A stretch of 64,000 bases of DNA from Verrucomicrobiota bacterium (GTDB lineage Bacteria > Verrucomicrobiota > Verrucomicrobiia > Verrucomicrobiales > DEV007), in the NCBI GenBank assembly GCA_963205275.1, contig CAUJIH010000093.1:89914-153913 (forward strand), read 5' to 3'. Of this stretch, positions 52,361-62,222 are shown piece by piece (position 1 is the first letter of the stretch; every line of letters starts with the position of its first letter). Below the pieces are notes generated by a model, which had not been told where the DNA came from, searched no databases, and saw only the letters and a list, made by a program, of their open reading frames with translations. A program made the translations under genes and the position numbers.

Positions 52361-52684
52361 ATGAAAATCGCTACACTGATCAACACCCTGTCCGCTGTTG
52401 CCATCCTTAGTATCGCACTGGCTTTCACCAGTTGTGAGGAAAAGACGGCTGCAACGCTGAAGGAAGACGTCAAGACCGAAACCACGAAGGCTGTCGATGC
52501 GACGAAGGACGCTGCTGCCAAGACTGCGGAAGCCGCCAAGGAAACAGCTACAAAGGCTGTCAAAGGTGCTGCTGAGGCAGCCAAGGCGACTGTGAACGAC
52601 GCCGCAAAGGCTGTTGAGAAAGCCACAACTGCTGCACCGGCACCAGCTCCTGCTGCACCGGCACCAGCTCCCAGCGGAAACTGA
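52361..52684 (+). CDS. Small Ala/Lys-rich lipoprotein
   Basis: The 107-residue protein has a signal and a lipobox-like FTSC (about 24-27). A regular Ala/Lys/Glu/Thr helix follows (KAVDATKDAAAKTAEAAKE), and the C-terminus is a proline-rich PAPAPAAPAPAPSGN tail. This recalls small amphipathic, LEA- or apolipoprotein-like envelope lipoproteins, not an enzyme. The hairpin at 52715 ends it. The start is the ATG at 52361; a longer frame upstream lacks a signal peptide. Confidence 0.75.
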   Translation: MKIATLINTLSAVAILSIALAFTSCEEKTAATLKEDVKTETTKAVDATKDAAAKTAEAAKETATKAVKGAAEAAKATVNDAAKAVEKATTAAPAPAPAAPAPAPSGN

Positions 52685-52714
52685 TCTTCTCATACAACTT
52701 GAATTCTTAAGGGA

Positions 52715-52745
52715 AACTCCGCGTCAGATGGCGCGGAGTTTTTTT
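52715..52745 (+). terminator. Rho-independent terminator of the small lipoprotein
   Basis: AACTCCGCG (52715-52723) pairs with CGCGGAGTT (52732-52740), with an 8-base loop, and is followed by TTTTT. It lies 30 bases after the stop. Confidence 0.9.
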
Positions 52746-52877
52746 ATGCATGCGGGATATTCGCTGGGACTCTCACTGGAATCAAAGACTCTGAAATTCC
52801 CTGACTCCATTCGAGGTGAAGTAAAGCGGAAGCGAAAGCTTCTTGTCAGCACGCCGTGACTCTGATTTGGTTCACCC

Positions 52878-53939
52878 ATGACGCGCCAGCAAAAAATACG
52901 AGCATTACGACTCTTCTTCGGAGCTTGCTTCACTCTCGTGTTCTCCGGTGGAGCGTCATCACTTCTGGCCCAATCGAATCCTCCCAAAAATCAAAAAGAA
53001 GCCCCGCTCGAATCGGCGATTCCCGCTCCAGGGGCATTTCGATCCGTCAAGCGGGCTTCACTGATCCCAGAACAGTCGTCCGAGGTGTCGGCGGCTTCCC
53101 GGCCACTTCCCGTCACATCTGCAAAGGCAGAGTCTCTGCATCCTGAATTTCAGGTCGGATACACATATCGTTTCGTGTTTCGCTCAGAGTTAGAGACTCT
53201 TGGCAGTCAGAGATTCATCCTAGAACTGCAAGCCCGCTATGATGGGAAGGTGCGACTCGATGGGAAGCCGGGAGTTACCCTGATTGCACGGATCGAGCGA
53301 CTCGATCTGACGATGTCATCAGGCGGTGCTCTCCTGTCCTATTCCTCGATGACTCCGGCAGATCAGACGACCCCGCTCGGACGGCATCTGCGTGTCTGTT
53401 GGAAGGTTCCAGTCGAACTACTTCTTTCTCCTGAAGGCAAGGTTGATGAAGTTCGTGCGAAAATCGATGAAAATTCCTCGAATCTGCTCCCGGATGTGCC
53501 ACGCTTTGGTCCGGATGAACTTGTGCAGTTAGTCACTAGCCTAACGCAGGTATTTCCTAAGCAGAAGGTTTCAGTGGGTCGAGAGTGGAATATCCAAGGA
53601 GCCCGTAAGGTAAATGAGGCTGGGTCAGTCGAGTTCGCGCTTACCTGTCGATATATGGACATGGTCCGATTCGAGGATCAAAACTGTGCGCGAATCGAGT
53701 TTTCCGGCTCGGGTTCAGGAGAATTGCCGCGCAATACACCCGATAACGAGGTGTTTCAAGTCAGTGAGATGGGAGGAGGAATTTACTTCGATCCTCTGGA
53801 TCGAATGGTGCGATCTGCTGAGACTCATATGGTGATTCGATTGGGGTATCCTCCCGCAAATGAAGGCGAGGTCGATCATCGTCAACTGATTCGCGAGACA
53901 TCGAAAGTGCGTCTTCTCCACATCATCCCATCGGTGTGA
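52878..53939 (+). CDS. Hypothetical secreted protein
   Basis: The 353-residue protein has a signal peptide (LFFGACFTLVFSGGASSLLAQ). A mostly beta-stranded body follows (FQVGYTYRFVFRSELETLG, GVTLIARIERLDLTM, RHLRVCWKVPVELLLSPEG, MGGGIYFDPLDRMVRSAET). It resembles DUF6263-like secreted proteins that are common in PVC bacteria. No catalytic motif is visible. It is convergent with the M16 peptidase gene, which ends 7 bases away. Confidence 0.65.
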   Translation: MTRQQKIRALRLFFGACFTLVFSGGASSLLAQSNPPKNQKEAPLESAIPAPGAFRSVKRASLIPEQSSEVSAASRPLPVTSAKAESLHPEFQVGYTYRFVFRSELETLGSQRFILELQARYDGKVRLDGKPGVTLIARIERLDLTMSSGGALLSYSSMTPADQTTPLGRHLRVCWKVPVELLLSPEGKVDEVRAKIDENSSNLLPDVPRFGPDELVQLVTSLTQVFPKQKVSVGREWNIQGARKVNEAGSVEFALTCRYMDMVRFEDQNCARIEFSGSGSGELPRNTPDNEVFQVSEMGGGIYFDPLDRMVRSAETHMVIRLGYPPANEGEVDHRQLIRETSKVRLLHIIPSV

Positions 53940-53945
53940 GACGAC

Positions 53946-55226
53946 TCAGCCGTCGATTTTGGCCAGCCATTTGGCCAGTCGAGTTCTGGCCTCCGACGCT
54001 CCGATCACGGCGGTGCACAGGGACTCCGGATCAAACGCTACATTGGCGGCTTCGCCTATCTCATCCAGCGTGACAGCTGCGAATCGAGCATGAGTTTCCT
54101 CTGGATCGATCCAGTCGTCGAAGTAGAGCAGGGATTCGCCCGCCCATATCATCTGAGACGTGGTACTCTCTAGACTAATTCGATTCTGGCCGATACTGTA
54201 TGATTTTGCTTCTTCCAACTCGATCTTTTTTACGCCTTTCTGCCGTAGATTTTCCAAAATGCGAGAAATTGCATCCAATGCTTTTGTCAGATTCTCAGGA
54301 GAAAGAGCGAGATAGATCTGGAGTGCTCCCGCGTCGGTAAAACTGATCAGATCACTCTGCACTTCGTAACAAAGCCCCAATTGTTCGCGAAGAGTCTGGA
54401 AGAGGCGCGAACTCATGTTTTCCCCGAGTATGATGCTCAGTAGCTTATGAGAATGTCTGCTCGGATGATGGCGATCTATGCTCCGGAAGGAGAGAGCGAA
54501 CTGTGCCTGCTCTTGATTGTCATCCTGATGGAAGTGGTGTTGATGATGCGGGGGGCCGGCTGGTTGAAAGTTGAGCACCTCCCCCGAGGGAAGCTGGCCT
54601 AGAAGCGACTCTACAGTTTCGAGCACTTCCTCAGGACGGATATTTCCAGCCACGGCGACCACGGTGTGCTGCCCTGTGTAGGCTCGATCATGGAAGGCGG
54701 TGATACTGGCTCGATTCAAGTGCTCCAGACTCTCTTCTGTACCCGTAATTGTGCGTCCGAGAGGGTGAGCGCTCCCCCAAGTGGCCTCACTGATCAAGTC
54801 ATCGAGAAACTGCGAGGGCTGATCACGGATCATGGCAATTTCTTCCAGAATCACTTGGCGCTCTGCATCGATCTCAACCGGATCGAAACAGGGGTGGCTG
54901 TAAAGATCGGAGAGAATCTCAAAAAGAGGGGCGAATTTTTCCGCAGGTCCTTTGATTTGATAACCCGTGTGATCCTCCACCGTGAATCCGTCAATGGATG
55001 CGCCCAGTCGTTCCACATGTCGGGAAATTACCTCGGCAGAGCGGGTAGGCGTGCCTTTGAAAAGCATATGCTCGACGAAATGAGCCATACCATGCTCAGT
55101 TTCTGTCTCGTGTCTGCTCCCGGCAGCAGCCCAGATACCCATCGCCACGCTCGCCATGTGGGGCATGGGAATGGTGGCTAGGCGGATTCCGTTAGTTAGT
55201 CGGTGGATTTGAACGGAGGATGGCAT
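53946..55226 (-). CDS. M16-family zinc peptidase
   Basis: The 426-residue protein has the inverted zinc motif HFVEH (in GMAHFVEHMLFKGT) with the downstream Glu in ERQVILEEIAMIRDQP, as in M16 processing peptidases. It has the usual two-lobed M16 layout, with the second inactive half ending at the C-terminus. ATG at 55226 is used; a TTG at 55241 is also in frame. No signal peptide is seen, so it acts in the cytoplasm or is exported in another way. Substrates are unknown. Confidence 0.92.
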   Translation of the reverse strand: MPSSVQIHRLTNGIRLATIPMPHMASVAMGIWAAAGSRHETETEHGMAHFVEHMLFKGTPTRSAEVISRHVERLGASIDGFTVEDHTGYQIKGPAEKFAPLFEILSDLYSHPCFDPVEIDAERQVILEEIAMIRDQPSQFLDDLISEATWGSAHPLGRTITGTEESLEHLNRASITAFHDRAYTGQHTVVAVAGNIRPEEVLETVESLLGQLPSGEVLNFQPAGPPHHQHHFHQDDNQEQAQFALSFRSIDRHHPSRHSHKLLSIILGENMSSRLFQTLREQLGLCYEVQSDLISFTDAGALQIYLALSPENLTKALDAISRILENLRQKGVKKIELEEAKSYSIGQNRISLESTTSQMIWAGESLLYFDDWIDPEETHARFAAVTLDEIGEAANVAFDPESLCTAVIGASEARTRLAKWLAKIDG

Positions 55227-55337
55227 TGGCAAGGGGAGCAAAAGGATGTTATATCGTCCGAAAACGCGAGAGAAGCCATATCCTTCTCCAGACCAAAATA
55301 CTTTTCCACTCCGAAAAAGAGGGGTATCCTCTAGCGT

Positions 55338-56459
55338 ATGCCTGCTATCGCTCCCGCCACATCTGATCTGACTTTAGGCTTCCTCGGAGAAGAAGTCGAA
55401 CTGTCGGGCATCGAACCCTCACTGCGAGACCTTTTCTCGGTCAAACCCGAGGAGGGAACAGCGTCTCCTTCAGGCGTCGCAAGGGCGTCGTTGCTCAATC
55501 TGGCTCTCTATAGCGAAAATCGGGTCGATTTGGAGAGAGATGCTGCTCTGCTGGCTGACATTACGAACGAGGTAGCCTGTCGTGCTCTACTGATCAATGC
55601 CGATACCAGCAGTGATGCGCCCAGTGCTCGTTCTTGGGTACAGGCACACTGCCAAATTGATCGAAATGGTCAAAAGACCGTCTGTACCGAGCAAATCAGC
55701 TTTCTCCTGACCGGACGCTCATCGAGTCTCCTCCGAAACATTGTCTTAGCCAACCTCGATTCCGATCTTCCACTTGCCTTCTGGTGGCGAGGAGAGTTCT
55801 CTGACATTTTCGAGGAACGATTGTACTCCCGGATTGATCGCTTGCTCTTTGACAGTGAAAGTTGGGAGTCTCCAAGAAATCAGCTCTTGCGGCTGATCGA
55901 ATGTCAGCAAGGGACCGCGTCACCCTTTGTGATGCACGATTTCGCGTATTCACGGCTCACTGCCGTGCGACATGCGGTCGCTGATGCTTTTGATCGTCCT
56001 CACATCAAGTCAGCGATTCCCAGCCTATCGACCGTGGAGATTCGGTATGCAGAGGGGTTTCGGATGTGTTCCCTTTATCTGGCTGCTTGGGTTGCTGCCA
56101 AACTTGAGGCAGAGGTCGATACGAACTCCTCCACATCTGATCAGATCACTTGTCGTCGCGGGGGCAATGGAGCGTCTGGTGCGTTGCTGATTCGTCTCGT
56201 TCCACTCGACAGCAAACGCAGAGGGCATATTGAGATTGATTTCGATCTAGGGGAGAGTCGAGTGGAGATTAGTCGCTGTCAGACACGTGACTTCATGCGC
56301 ACTCTGATCCGGCACTCGAAGTCCTCGACTGAAGAAGACTGGCGCCCAGCTCCTCAGATCGACGATGTCTCCCTAGTCGCGGAAATTCTCCATCGCGTGG
56401 GGCGAAATCGTACCCATCTTCAGCTTCTTCCGACCGTGTTACAACTGCTGACGCTCTGA
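55338..56459 (+). CDS. OpcA-like glucose-6-phosphate dehydrogenase assembly protein
   Basis: The 373-residue protein resembles OpcA: a middle part with CRALLINAD, CTEQISFLLTGRSSSLLRN and IVLANLDSDLPLAFWWRGEF (about 85-160), and a C-terminal part with SYLAAWVAAKLEA-like residues (MCSLYLAAWVAAKLE). OpcA proteins activate G6PDH in cyanobacteria and actinobacteria and here would help the oxidative pentose phosphate route. No zwf gene is next to it in this window, so its partner must be elsewhere. Confidence 0.78.
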   Translation: MPAIAPATSDLTLGFLGEEVELSGIEPSLRDLFSVKPEEGTASPSGVARASLLNLALYSENRVDLERDAALLADITNEVACRALLINADTSSDAPSARSWVQAHCQIDRNGQKTVCTEQISFLLTGRSSSLLRNIVLANLDSDLPLAFWWRGEFSDIFEERLYSRIDRLLFDSESWESPRNQLLRLIECQQGTASPFVMHDFAYSRLTAVRHAVADAFDRPHIKSAIPSLSTVEIRYAEGFRMCSLYLAAWVAAKLEAEVDTNSSTSDQITCRRGGNGASGALLIRLVPLDSKRRGHIEIDFDLGESRVEISRCQTRDFMRTLIRHSKSSTEEDWRPAPQIDDVSLVAEILHRVGRNRTHLQLLPTVLQLLTL

Positions 56460-56504
56460 GGTTGCCGTATCGGTTGCCGCAAGAGAACCCTTCCGATGAG
56501 CCGA

Positions 56505-56819
56505 TCACAAGGCTCGGTGATCGATTACTTTCAGCTTCCGATCCACGATGAACGGGCCAAAAGGAAGTAGAGCACAGATGAAGACGATCACGCACCAGCC
56601 GAATGAGAGGCGCTTTTTGAGAAGTGCGATTAGAAGGAAACTACAGAGTGTAATGAACAGGACTCCGTGAACCCAACCGCAATATTTTACGGCGGCTGGC
56701 ATGTCGGCGAAATACTTCAGTGGCATCGCGATTCCGAGCAGAACGAGATAGGAGATTCCTTCGAGAATGGAGGCAACGCGAAGTCGTGCCAAGCCAATGG
56801 AATTGGATGAATGAGACAT
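56505..56819 (-). CDS. DUF3817 membrane protein
   Basis: The 104-residue protein has three membrane segments and the DUF3817 hallmarks: RVASILEGISYLVLLGIAMPL, WVHGVLFITLCSFLLIAL and a C-terminal FGPFIVDRKL. It is small, with no enzyme motif. It precedes the M3 peptidase gene's 3' end by 18 bases on the same strand and may share its transcript. Confidence 0.9.
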   Translation of the reverse strand: MSHSSNSIGLARLRVASILEGISYLVLLGIAMPLKYFADMPAAVKYCGWVHGVLFITLCSFLLIALLKKRLSFGWCVIVFICALLPFGPFIVDRKLKVIDHRAL

Positions 56820-56836
56820 GAGAGGAAAAGGGTGAA

Positions 56837-58957
56837 TTAGTGGGCGACCATTCCGTTCCTCACAAGCAGGGCCTTAAGGTCCGGATCGCGCCCCATGAAG
56901 TCTCGGAACAGTTCAGCCGCGTCGGCGGAATTCCCACGACTGAGGATCGCTTTTCGAAACTCACGTCCTACCTTCGCACTGACCACACCAGCATCACAGA
57001 AGCGAGTAAAGGCATCTGCATCTAAGACTTCCGCCCATTTGTAGGAATAATACCCCGCAGCATATCCAGTGGCATCGGCGAAGAGGTGTGTAAAGCGTCG
57101 GACCATTGTAGGAGGATCTAAAGCCAGAGGCATGACGTAACCCTGTAAGATCTGTCGGGCTAGACTGTCGAGATCTCCATCGACTGGTTTTCTCTGGTGA
57201 TGGATGTGCAGATCGAGATCGATCTTCCCGAAGGCAAGCTGTCTCATCTGTGCCATTCCGGATTGGAAGTTTCGCGCTGCGAGCATTTTTTGAAAGAGTG
57301 TCTCAGGAATGGTCTCGCCAGTTTGGTAATGCTTCGCGAAGCGATCTAGGCTGACTCGTGCCCAGCAGAAATTTTCCATGATCTGTGAAGGCAGTTCGAC
57401 GAAATCCCAAACGACATGGATTCCGTTGAGCGACTTGATCTTCACCTGACCGAGCAAGTGATGCAGTAGGTGACCGAACTCGTGAAAGATCGTTTCCACT
57501 TCCCGATGAGTCAGCAGAGCAGGCCGATCTGGTGACGAGGGCGTAAGATTCCCGCAGATCAGACCTAGATGTGGTTCACGCGGATGTCCTTCATGCGGTG
57601 GCAGGCCAGTGATCAGATAATTCATCCAAGCACCGCCACGCTTGTCCTCCCGTGGATGCCAGTCAGCGTAGAATGAACCGAGATGTTCTCCGCTGTCCGC
57701 ATCATGCAGATCGTAGAACCGCACATCGAGGTGCCAGACTTCAATTGCATCTGAGATGATATCCTCACCCGGGGTAGCGAAGGCAGTGGCTCTCTCAGTG
57801 ACGCGAAATCCGAAAATTTCTTCCGAGAGCCGGAACATGCCCTGAATCACCGAATCGATGGAGAAATAAGGGCGAAGTTCTTCCTCGTCAAAATCGTAAC
57901 TCGCCTTACGCAATTTCTCGGACCAGTAAGCGACATCCCAAGGCTGAAAGAGTCCTTTCCAATCCGGATCAGATGCTTTCCGAAAGGCGGTCAGCTCCTC
58001 GATATCCCGAGCGAAGTAGGGCTGAGTCAGATCAGCCAGCTTACCGACGAACTGTTCAGCGGTCTCTCCATTTTTCGCCATCCTGTCCTCCAGAACCAGA
58101 TCGGCGAAGTTTGCTTTTCCGAGGAGTTCTGCACGCTCCTGCCTTAGCGCAAGAGTCTTCCAAATGTTTTCCGTATTGTCGAATTTACCGCCTCTTCCAA
58201 TGGCTGTGCTCGCTCGCCAGACCTCCTCGCGCAGATCTTCAGCTTCCGCATACTCGAGCACCGGGACGTAGACGGGAGCCTTCAGTGTGATCCGATAGAC
58301 GGACTCTCCGCTGTCTTGACTTAATCCTTTCGCCACAGCCTCTGCACGAAGCACGGCCAGAGCGGATTCCGGGAGTCCGGCTAAGCGCGAGTCATCGTAC
58401 AGGACGAGTTCCCACGCATTCGTCGAATCGAGGACATTTTCAGAGAATTTCTGGGTTACTAGGGCGAGTTCTGACTGGACTTCCTCGAGTCTCGCTTTCT
58501 TGTCGTCAGGAAGCTCCGCGCCGCTTTTGACGAAATCCTTCATTGTCTCATCGAGAAATCGCTTTCGTAATCCCTCTAGATTTTTGGCTTCAGCGGTATC
58601 GGCGTAGGTCTTGATCCGCTTCCACAGGGCAGAATTTAGCGGGATCTGGGAGAAAAACTGAGTGACTTCTGGGATCAGTTTGTTACGTACCCCTCGTAAC
58701 TCTTCCGAGTTTCGAACTGAATCGAGATGAGCGATCAGCCCCCAAGCAGTGGAAAGCTCTTCAGTCGCACTCTCCAGTGCGAGCAGGGTATTTTCAAAGG
58801 TCAGGATTTCTGAATCGGAAGTTTGCCCCAGCGAATCGATATTCTGTTGAGCGCGAGTCAGCGCGAGTCGGATGTCCTCTTCTATAGCCTCCGGAACCAG
58901 CCGGGACCATCGGACATGAAATTCTTTGGATAAAAACGGGTGAGATGCCTCAGACAT
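56837..58957 (-). CDS. M3-family metallopeptidase (oligopeptidase A-like)
   Basis: The 706-residue protein has the zinc motif HEFGHLLHH in the C-terminal half (EVETIFHEFGHLLHHLLGQ) and a third ligand Glu about 25 residues later. It follows the length and layout of oligopeptidase A / PrlC, which degrades short peptides and signal peptides in the cytoplasm. ATG at 58957 starts MSEASHPFLSKEFH; a GTG at 58975 is in frame upstream. DUF3817 follows directly. Confidence 0.94.
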   Translation of the reverse strand: MSEASHPFLSKEFHVRWSRLVPEAIEEDIRLALTRAQQNIDSLGQTSDSEILTFENTLLALESATEELSTAWGLIAHLDSVRNSEELRGVRNKLIPEVTQFFSQIPLNSALWKRIKTYADTAEAKNLEGLRKRFLDETMKDFVKSGAELPDDKKARLEEVQSELALVTQKFSENVLDSTNAWELVLYDDSRLAGLPESALAVLRAEAVAKGLSQDSGESVYRITLKAPVYVPVLEYAEAEDLREEVWRASTAIGRGGKFDNTENIWKTLALRQERAELLGKANFADLVLEDRMAKNGETAEQFVGKLADLTQPYFARDIEELTAFRKASDPDWKGLFQPWDVAYWSEKLRKASYDFDEEELRPYFSIDSVIQGMFRLSEEIFGFRVTERATAFATPGEDIISDAIEVWHLDVRFYDLHDADSGEHLGSFYADWHPREDKRGGAWMNYLITGLPPHEGHPREPHLGLICGNLTPSSPDRPALLTHREVETIFHEFGHLLHHLLGQVKIKSLNGIHVVWDFVELPSQIMENFCWARVSLDRFAKHYQTGETIPETLFQKMLAARNFQSGMAQMRQLAFGKIDLDLHIHHQRKPVDGDLDSLARQILQGYVMPLALDPPTMVRRFTHLFADATGYAAGYYSYKWAEVLDADAFTRFCDAGVVSAKVGREFRKAILSRGNSADAAELFRDFMGRDPDLKALLVRNGMVAH

Positions 58958-58995
58958 GTGCGGACTATAGAGCACCTACGGAATCCTCAAAACAG

Positions 58996-59031
58996 AAAAA
59001 GAGGAGAAGTCGCACGCAGCGAACTCTCCTC
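58996..59031 (-). terminator. Rho-independent terminator, leftward
   Basis: Read leftward, GAGGAGA (complement of 59025-59031) pairs with TCTCCTC (complement of 59001-59007), followed by TTTTT. It ends the DUF6580 gene that stops at 59086. Confidence 0.8.
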
Positions 59032-59085
59032 ATGCAGAGTCAGATAAAACTGGGTGCTGAAGTTCAAGCCCTCAGCAATTTCACG

Positions 59086-59694
59086 CTACTTTACAACGCT
59101 GATCTGTTCCACCACAGATGATCGACGAGGCAGCCAGAGAAGTCCGGCGGCTACGCACCAGACGGTGTCAGCGATCAAAGCGCTCCGCAGGAAGGCCCAT
59201 GCTGGAGGCGTGTATTGCGGAAGTCCGGTGGTTTGACTCTGCCACCATCCGGCAAGCGTCTTGGTATATTCTGGCATGGATAGCCAAGAAAAGGTATTCG
59301 CCACCACGTAAAAGGCCACGCCACTCATCAGCGTTCCGCACCACATCGCCAGCCAGCGATCTGTTTTGCGTCCGACCATCATTCCACCCCAAGCAGCGAG
59401 GATGTAGACCATAGCAGACATCACGGTATAAGAGCCCATACCACCACCTGAGTAGATCAAGCCTAACACCGCATCACTCATCACCAGCGCGAGAGCTGGG
59501 ATCCACCAAGTTCGTCCACCGAGCAGCATCCCACCTCCAAAGGCGATCGCCATGAGTGGAGCGGAGTGCCAAGGAAGGCTGAACACCGGAATCGCGATGC
59601 GGTACGCGATGGCAAGGCACACGAGCGCTAGCGCACCGATGAGTGAGAGGCGCTTCTCTGATCCATCAGATAGGGATGATTTTTGGAAATTCAT
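59086..59694 (-). CDS. DUF6580 membrane protein (putative transporter)
   Basis: The 202-residue protein has about five or six hydrophobic segments and features of DUF6580: PLMAIAFGGGMLLGGRTWW, LALVMSDAVLGLIY, and a Trp/Gly-rich C-terminal region. Such proteins resemble substrate-binding components of ECF transporters but the solute is unknown. ATG at 59694 starts MNFQKSSLSDG; the upstream frame is less likely because its residues come from the non-coding leader. It ends at the hairpin at 58996. Confidence 0.78.
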   Translation of the reverse strand: MNFQKSSLSDGSEKRLSLIGALALVCLAIAYRIAIPVFSLPWHSAPLMAIAFGGGMLLGGRTWWIPALALVMSDAVLGLIYSGGGMGSYTVMSAMVYILAAWGGMMVGRKTDRWLAMWCGTLMSGVAFYVVANTFSWLSMPEYTKTLAGWWQSQTTGLPQYTPPAWAFLRSALIADTVWCVAAGLLWLPRRSSVVEQISVVK

Positions 59695-59993
59695 AAAAGA
59701 GCAAAAGGAAATCAAAAGGACGAAAGGGAGTATATGCGAGAATCGATGAAAAGGCCAATCACTGCGGAGCGAGATCACGGACGCCTCGTTTTAGCAGAGA
59801 CGCGTTGATTAAAGGAACTCGAATCGACAAGAAACAGAGACTCACACAAATCCACAAAGAGCGGAATACGCTAGATATGAGAGAGGAACAATGCAAGTAC
59901 AGATATGAATCCGTGCTTGTCACTGCCCTCCCATTCGATTTCGCTGATCAGTCCCTAGAGGGAGCGATGCGCCAGATTCAGCTACTGCCGAAC
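59695..59993. other. Intergenic region with no clear feature
   Basis: About 300 bases between the DUF6580 start and the end of the proline-rich gene. Open frames here are short and read across both strands without protein-like composition. I see no regulatory element that I can support. Confidence 0.5.
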
Positions 59994-60701
59994 TCAACTA
60001 CTGCCGAGCTTGGTGAGCAATTCGATGGCCAGAACGGCGAGAGAGAGAATAAGAACGATAATCGCGAATGGCATGAGTCCGGGGTCTTTGGGTTCTTCCT
60101 CCCAATCCTCCTCCGGTTCCTCGATTTTAACCGTCGAGGGGAGAGGCTGGTTGAGAGGTATTGTTTCAGATGAAGCATATCCCTGCTGCGCAGGATGAGT
60201 CGGGCCGCCCGCCTGAAGAGGAGTGGTAACGCGACCCACAGGAGGACGAGGGCCACCGGCGGAACCGGGGATCTTGGCGAGAGGAATCGTCTTGGAGCCG
60301 ATCGGACCACTCGCGGCAGGTGCGCTCGGTGCTACGGCAGCGGCTACTGGTGCAGTAGCGGCGGTGGCGCGTGGAGCGGTTGGGACTGGCTGAGTCGGTC
60401 CCATCGGATCAACTTTGCTGAGCGGTATCGTCTTGGTGCTCGCCGGAGCCATCGGAGAGGGTGGTGCCGGAGCATTCGCTGGCGGGGCGGGTGCTCTCCC
60501 GACAGGGGGAGCCGAAGGAGGAGCTGGAGGCACTGGTGCCGAAGGCGGAGGTGGGACAGTCGCGACGGGAGCCGTTACGCTCCTAGGGGCCACTGGACCT
60601 GCGTCGGCAGGATTCGCACGCAAACTAATCCGAACCGTTTCCTTTTTTAGAGGAACAGTTGATGTCGCATGGGACGGCTTCGGAAGATCGGAATCACTCA
60701 T
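59994..60701 (-). CDS. Proline-rich membrane protein with repeated TIPL motifs
   Basis: The 235-residue protein has a KKETVRISL motif near the N-terminus and three related motifs, TKTIPLSK, SKTIPLAK and SETIPLNQ, separated by Ala/Pro-rich linkers. A C-terminal membrane segment (PFAIIVLILSLAVLAIELL) anchors it. The KKETVRI motif occurs in Verrucomicrobiota proline-rich proteins and may be a docking signal. Function is unknown. ATG at 60701 is used; the longer frame starts at a TTG. Confidence 0.72.
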   Translation of the reverse strand: MSDSDLPKPSHATSTVPLKKETVRISLRANPADAGPVAPRSVTAPVATVPPPPSAPVPPAPPSAPPVGRAPAPPANAPAPPSPMAPASTKTIPLSKVDPMGPTQPVPTAPRATAATAPVAAAVAPSAPAASGPIGSKTIPLAKIPGSAGGPRPPVGRVTTPLQAGGPTHPAQQGYASSETIPLNQPLPSTVKIEEPEEDWEEEPKDPGLMPFAIIVLILSLAVLAIELLTKLGSS

Positions 60702-60947
60702 CGGCAAAATGGACTTTTTAAAAAATTCTTCCCAGATTAAGGACTCGAATCGACCTTGATGTCAAATCTAATCATCAGTTTTGAGAGAATTTTATCAGAT
60801 TTTTTTCATTCTCAAATTGCGTGAGGCTCGTATCGCGGTCATAAAACTTCTCAAGGCTTGAATCCGGAACGGCTTCTTTCGCTTTTGGCTTGCGTTGCCT
60901 CTTGTAATTTGGCATTTTCGGCGCCTTCTCAAAAGCTTCTTCTGATT

Positions 60948-62192
60948 ATGCGTCTCATCATTCTTCTCGCTGTCATTTTCCCTCTAAGCAGTCTTTCTGA
61001 CGCTCAGGAGTGGACTCGCTTTCGCGGCCCCGATGGGAGCGGAATCGGAAAACTGACGGGATTCAAGACGGAACTGAGCGAGGCCGACTATGCCTGGTCG
61101 GTTAAGCTCGACGGTATTGGGCATTCTTCACCCGTCCTGTGGGGAAAAAAGATTTTTCTCACTCTGGCCGCCGAGGATGGATCAGATCGTCGAGTGCAAT
61201 GCTTCGACGCGACGAATGGATCGACTCTCTGGACCTGGACAGTGCCAGGAGAGACTCTCCACATTCACAAGTTCAACACTTTTGCGTCCGCTTCGCCGAC
61301 GGTGGATGCGGATCGTGTCTATGTGGCCTGGGCCTCTGGAACGAAGACCGAGGCGGTGGCCCTAGGGCACGATGGGAAACTGCAGTGGCGGCGTGAATGG
61401 CCAGATTTCACAGCCGATCACGGGTTTGGAGCATCGCCGATTCTGGCCGACGGAGTATTAATCCTACACACTGATTCCGTAGCCAAAAAGATGAGCCAGG
61501 TGTTCGGATTGGATCCTGCGACGGGCAAGACTCTGTGGGAACTGGATCGCGTGGACAAAGAAAGCCCAGCAGCGCACATTACTGCATACAGCACACCCGT
61601 AACGATGCAGATGGAGGGGAAGCCGGTGGTAGTTTTGTCCCAGACCAATGACGGGTGGAAGGGACTCGATCCGAAGACGGGAAAGGTGCTATGGGCGTTT
61701 AATGGGGAGTATAAATTTCGCAGTGTAGGTTCCATGGCATCGGGAGGTGGACTGCTCTTCGCATGCTACGGCTCTGGATCGCAAGGGAAGGAGGCGACCG
61801 CCTTGCGGCCGAAGGCGAATAGTGCGCCGGAAATTTTGTATAGTCTAGGGAAGGCCGATGGATTGAGCTATGTTCCGACGCCACTTTACTATGAAGGGAA
61901 ACTCTACATGATGATCGATTCGGGGATCTTCACCTGTTTGGACGCAACCACAGGAAAGGAAATCTACCGGGAGCGAGTCGGGGGAAACTTTTTCGCTTCG
62001 CTCATTCTGGCAGATGGGAAAATCTTCTCGATGAGCCGGGAAGGGGAGTTGGTCGTGCTGAAACCGGGTGATAAATTCGAGCTTCTCGGTCGCAACAAGC
62101 TCGGTGATGGGGACAGCGCGACACCTGCGGTGGCAAATAACTCCCTCTACGTGCGGACGGACACGAATCTGATCTGCATTCCCGGATCGTGA
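60948..62192 (+). CDS. PQQ-binding-like beta-propeller protein
   Basis: The 414-residue protein has a signal peptide (MRLIILLAVIFPLSSLSDAQ), the typical WTRFRGPDGSGIG start of this PVC family, and repeated propeller blades (SPVLWGKKIFLTLAAEDG, DATNGSTLWTW, LDPATGKTLWEL, DPKTGKVLWAF). Such proteins are periplasmic and may bind PQQ or act in outer-membrane assembly like BamB. The ATG at 60948 is used because the frame's upstream start is a TTG with non-signal residues. panC follows 30 bases later. Confidence 0.85.
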   Translation: MRLIILLAVIFPLSSLSDAQEWTRFRGPDGSGIGKLTGFKTELSEADYAWSVKLDGIGHSSPVLWGKKIFLTLAAEDGSDRRVQCFDATNGSTLWTWTVPGETLHIHKFNTFASASPTVDADRVYVAWASGTKTEAVALGHDGKLQWRREWPDFTADHGFGASPILADGVLILHTDSVAKKMSQVFGLDPATGKTLWELDRVDKESPAAHITAYSTPVTMQMEGKPVVVLSQTNDGWKGLDPKTGKVLWAFNGEYKFRSVGSMASGGGLLFACYGSGSQGKEATALRPKANSAPEILYSLGKADGLSYVPTPLYYEGKLYMMIDSGIFTCLDATTGKEIYRERVGGNFFASLILADGKIFSMSREGELVVLKPGDKFELLGRNKLGDGDSATPAVANNSLYVRTDTNLICIPGS

Positions 62193-62222
62193 TCGCCGTC
62201 TTCTTGGCGAACCTCTGCTGTG

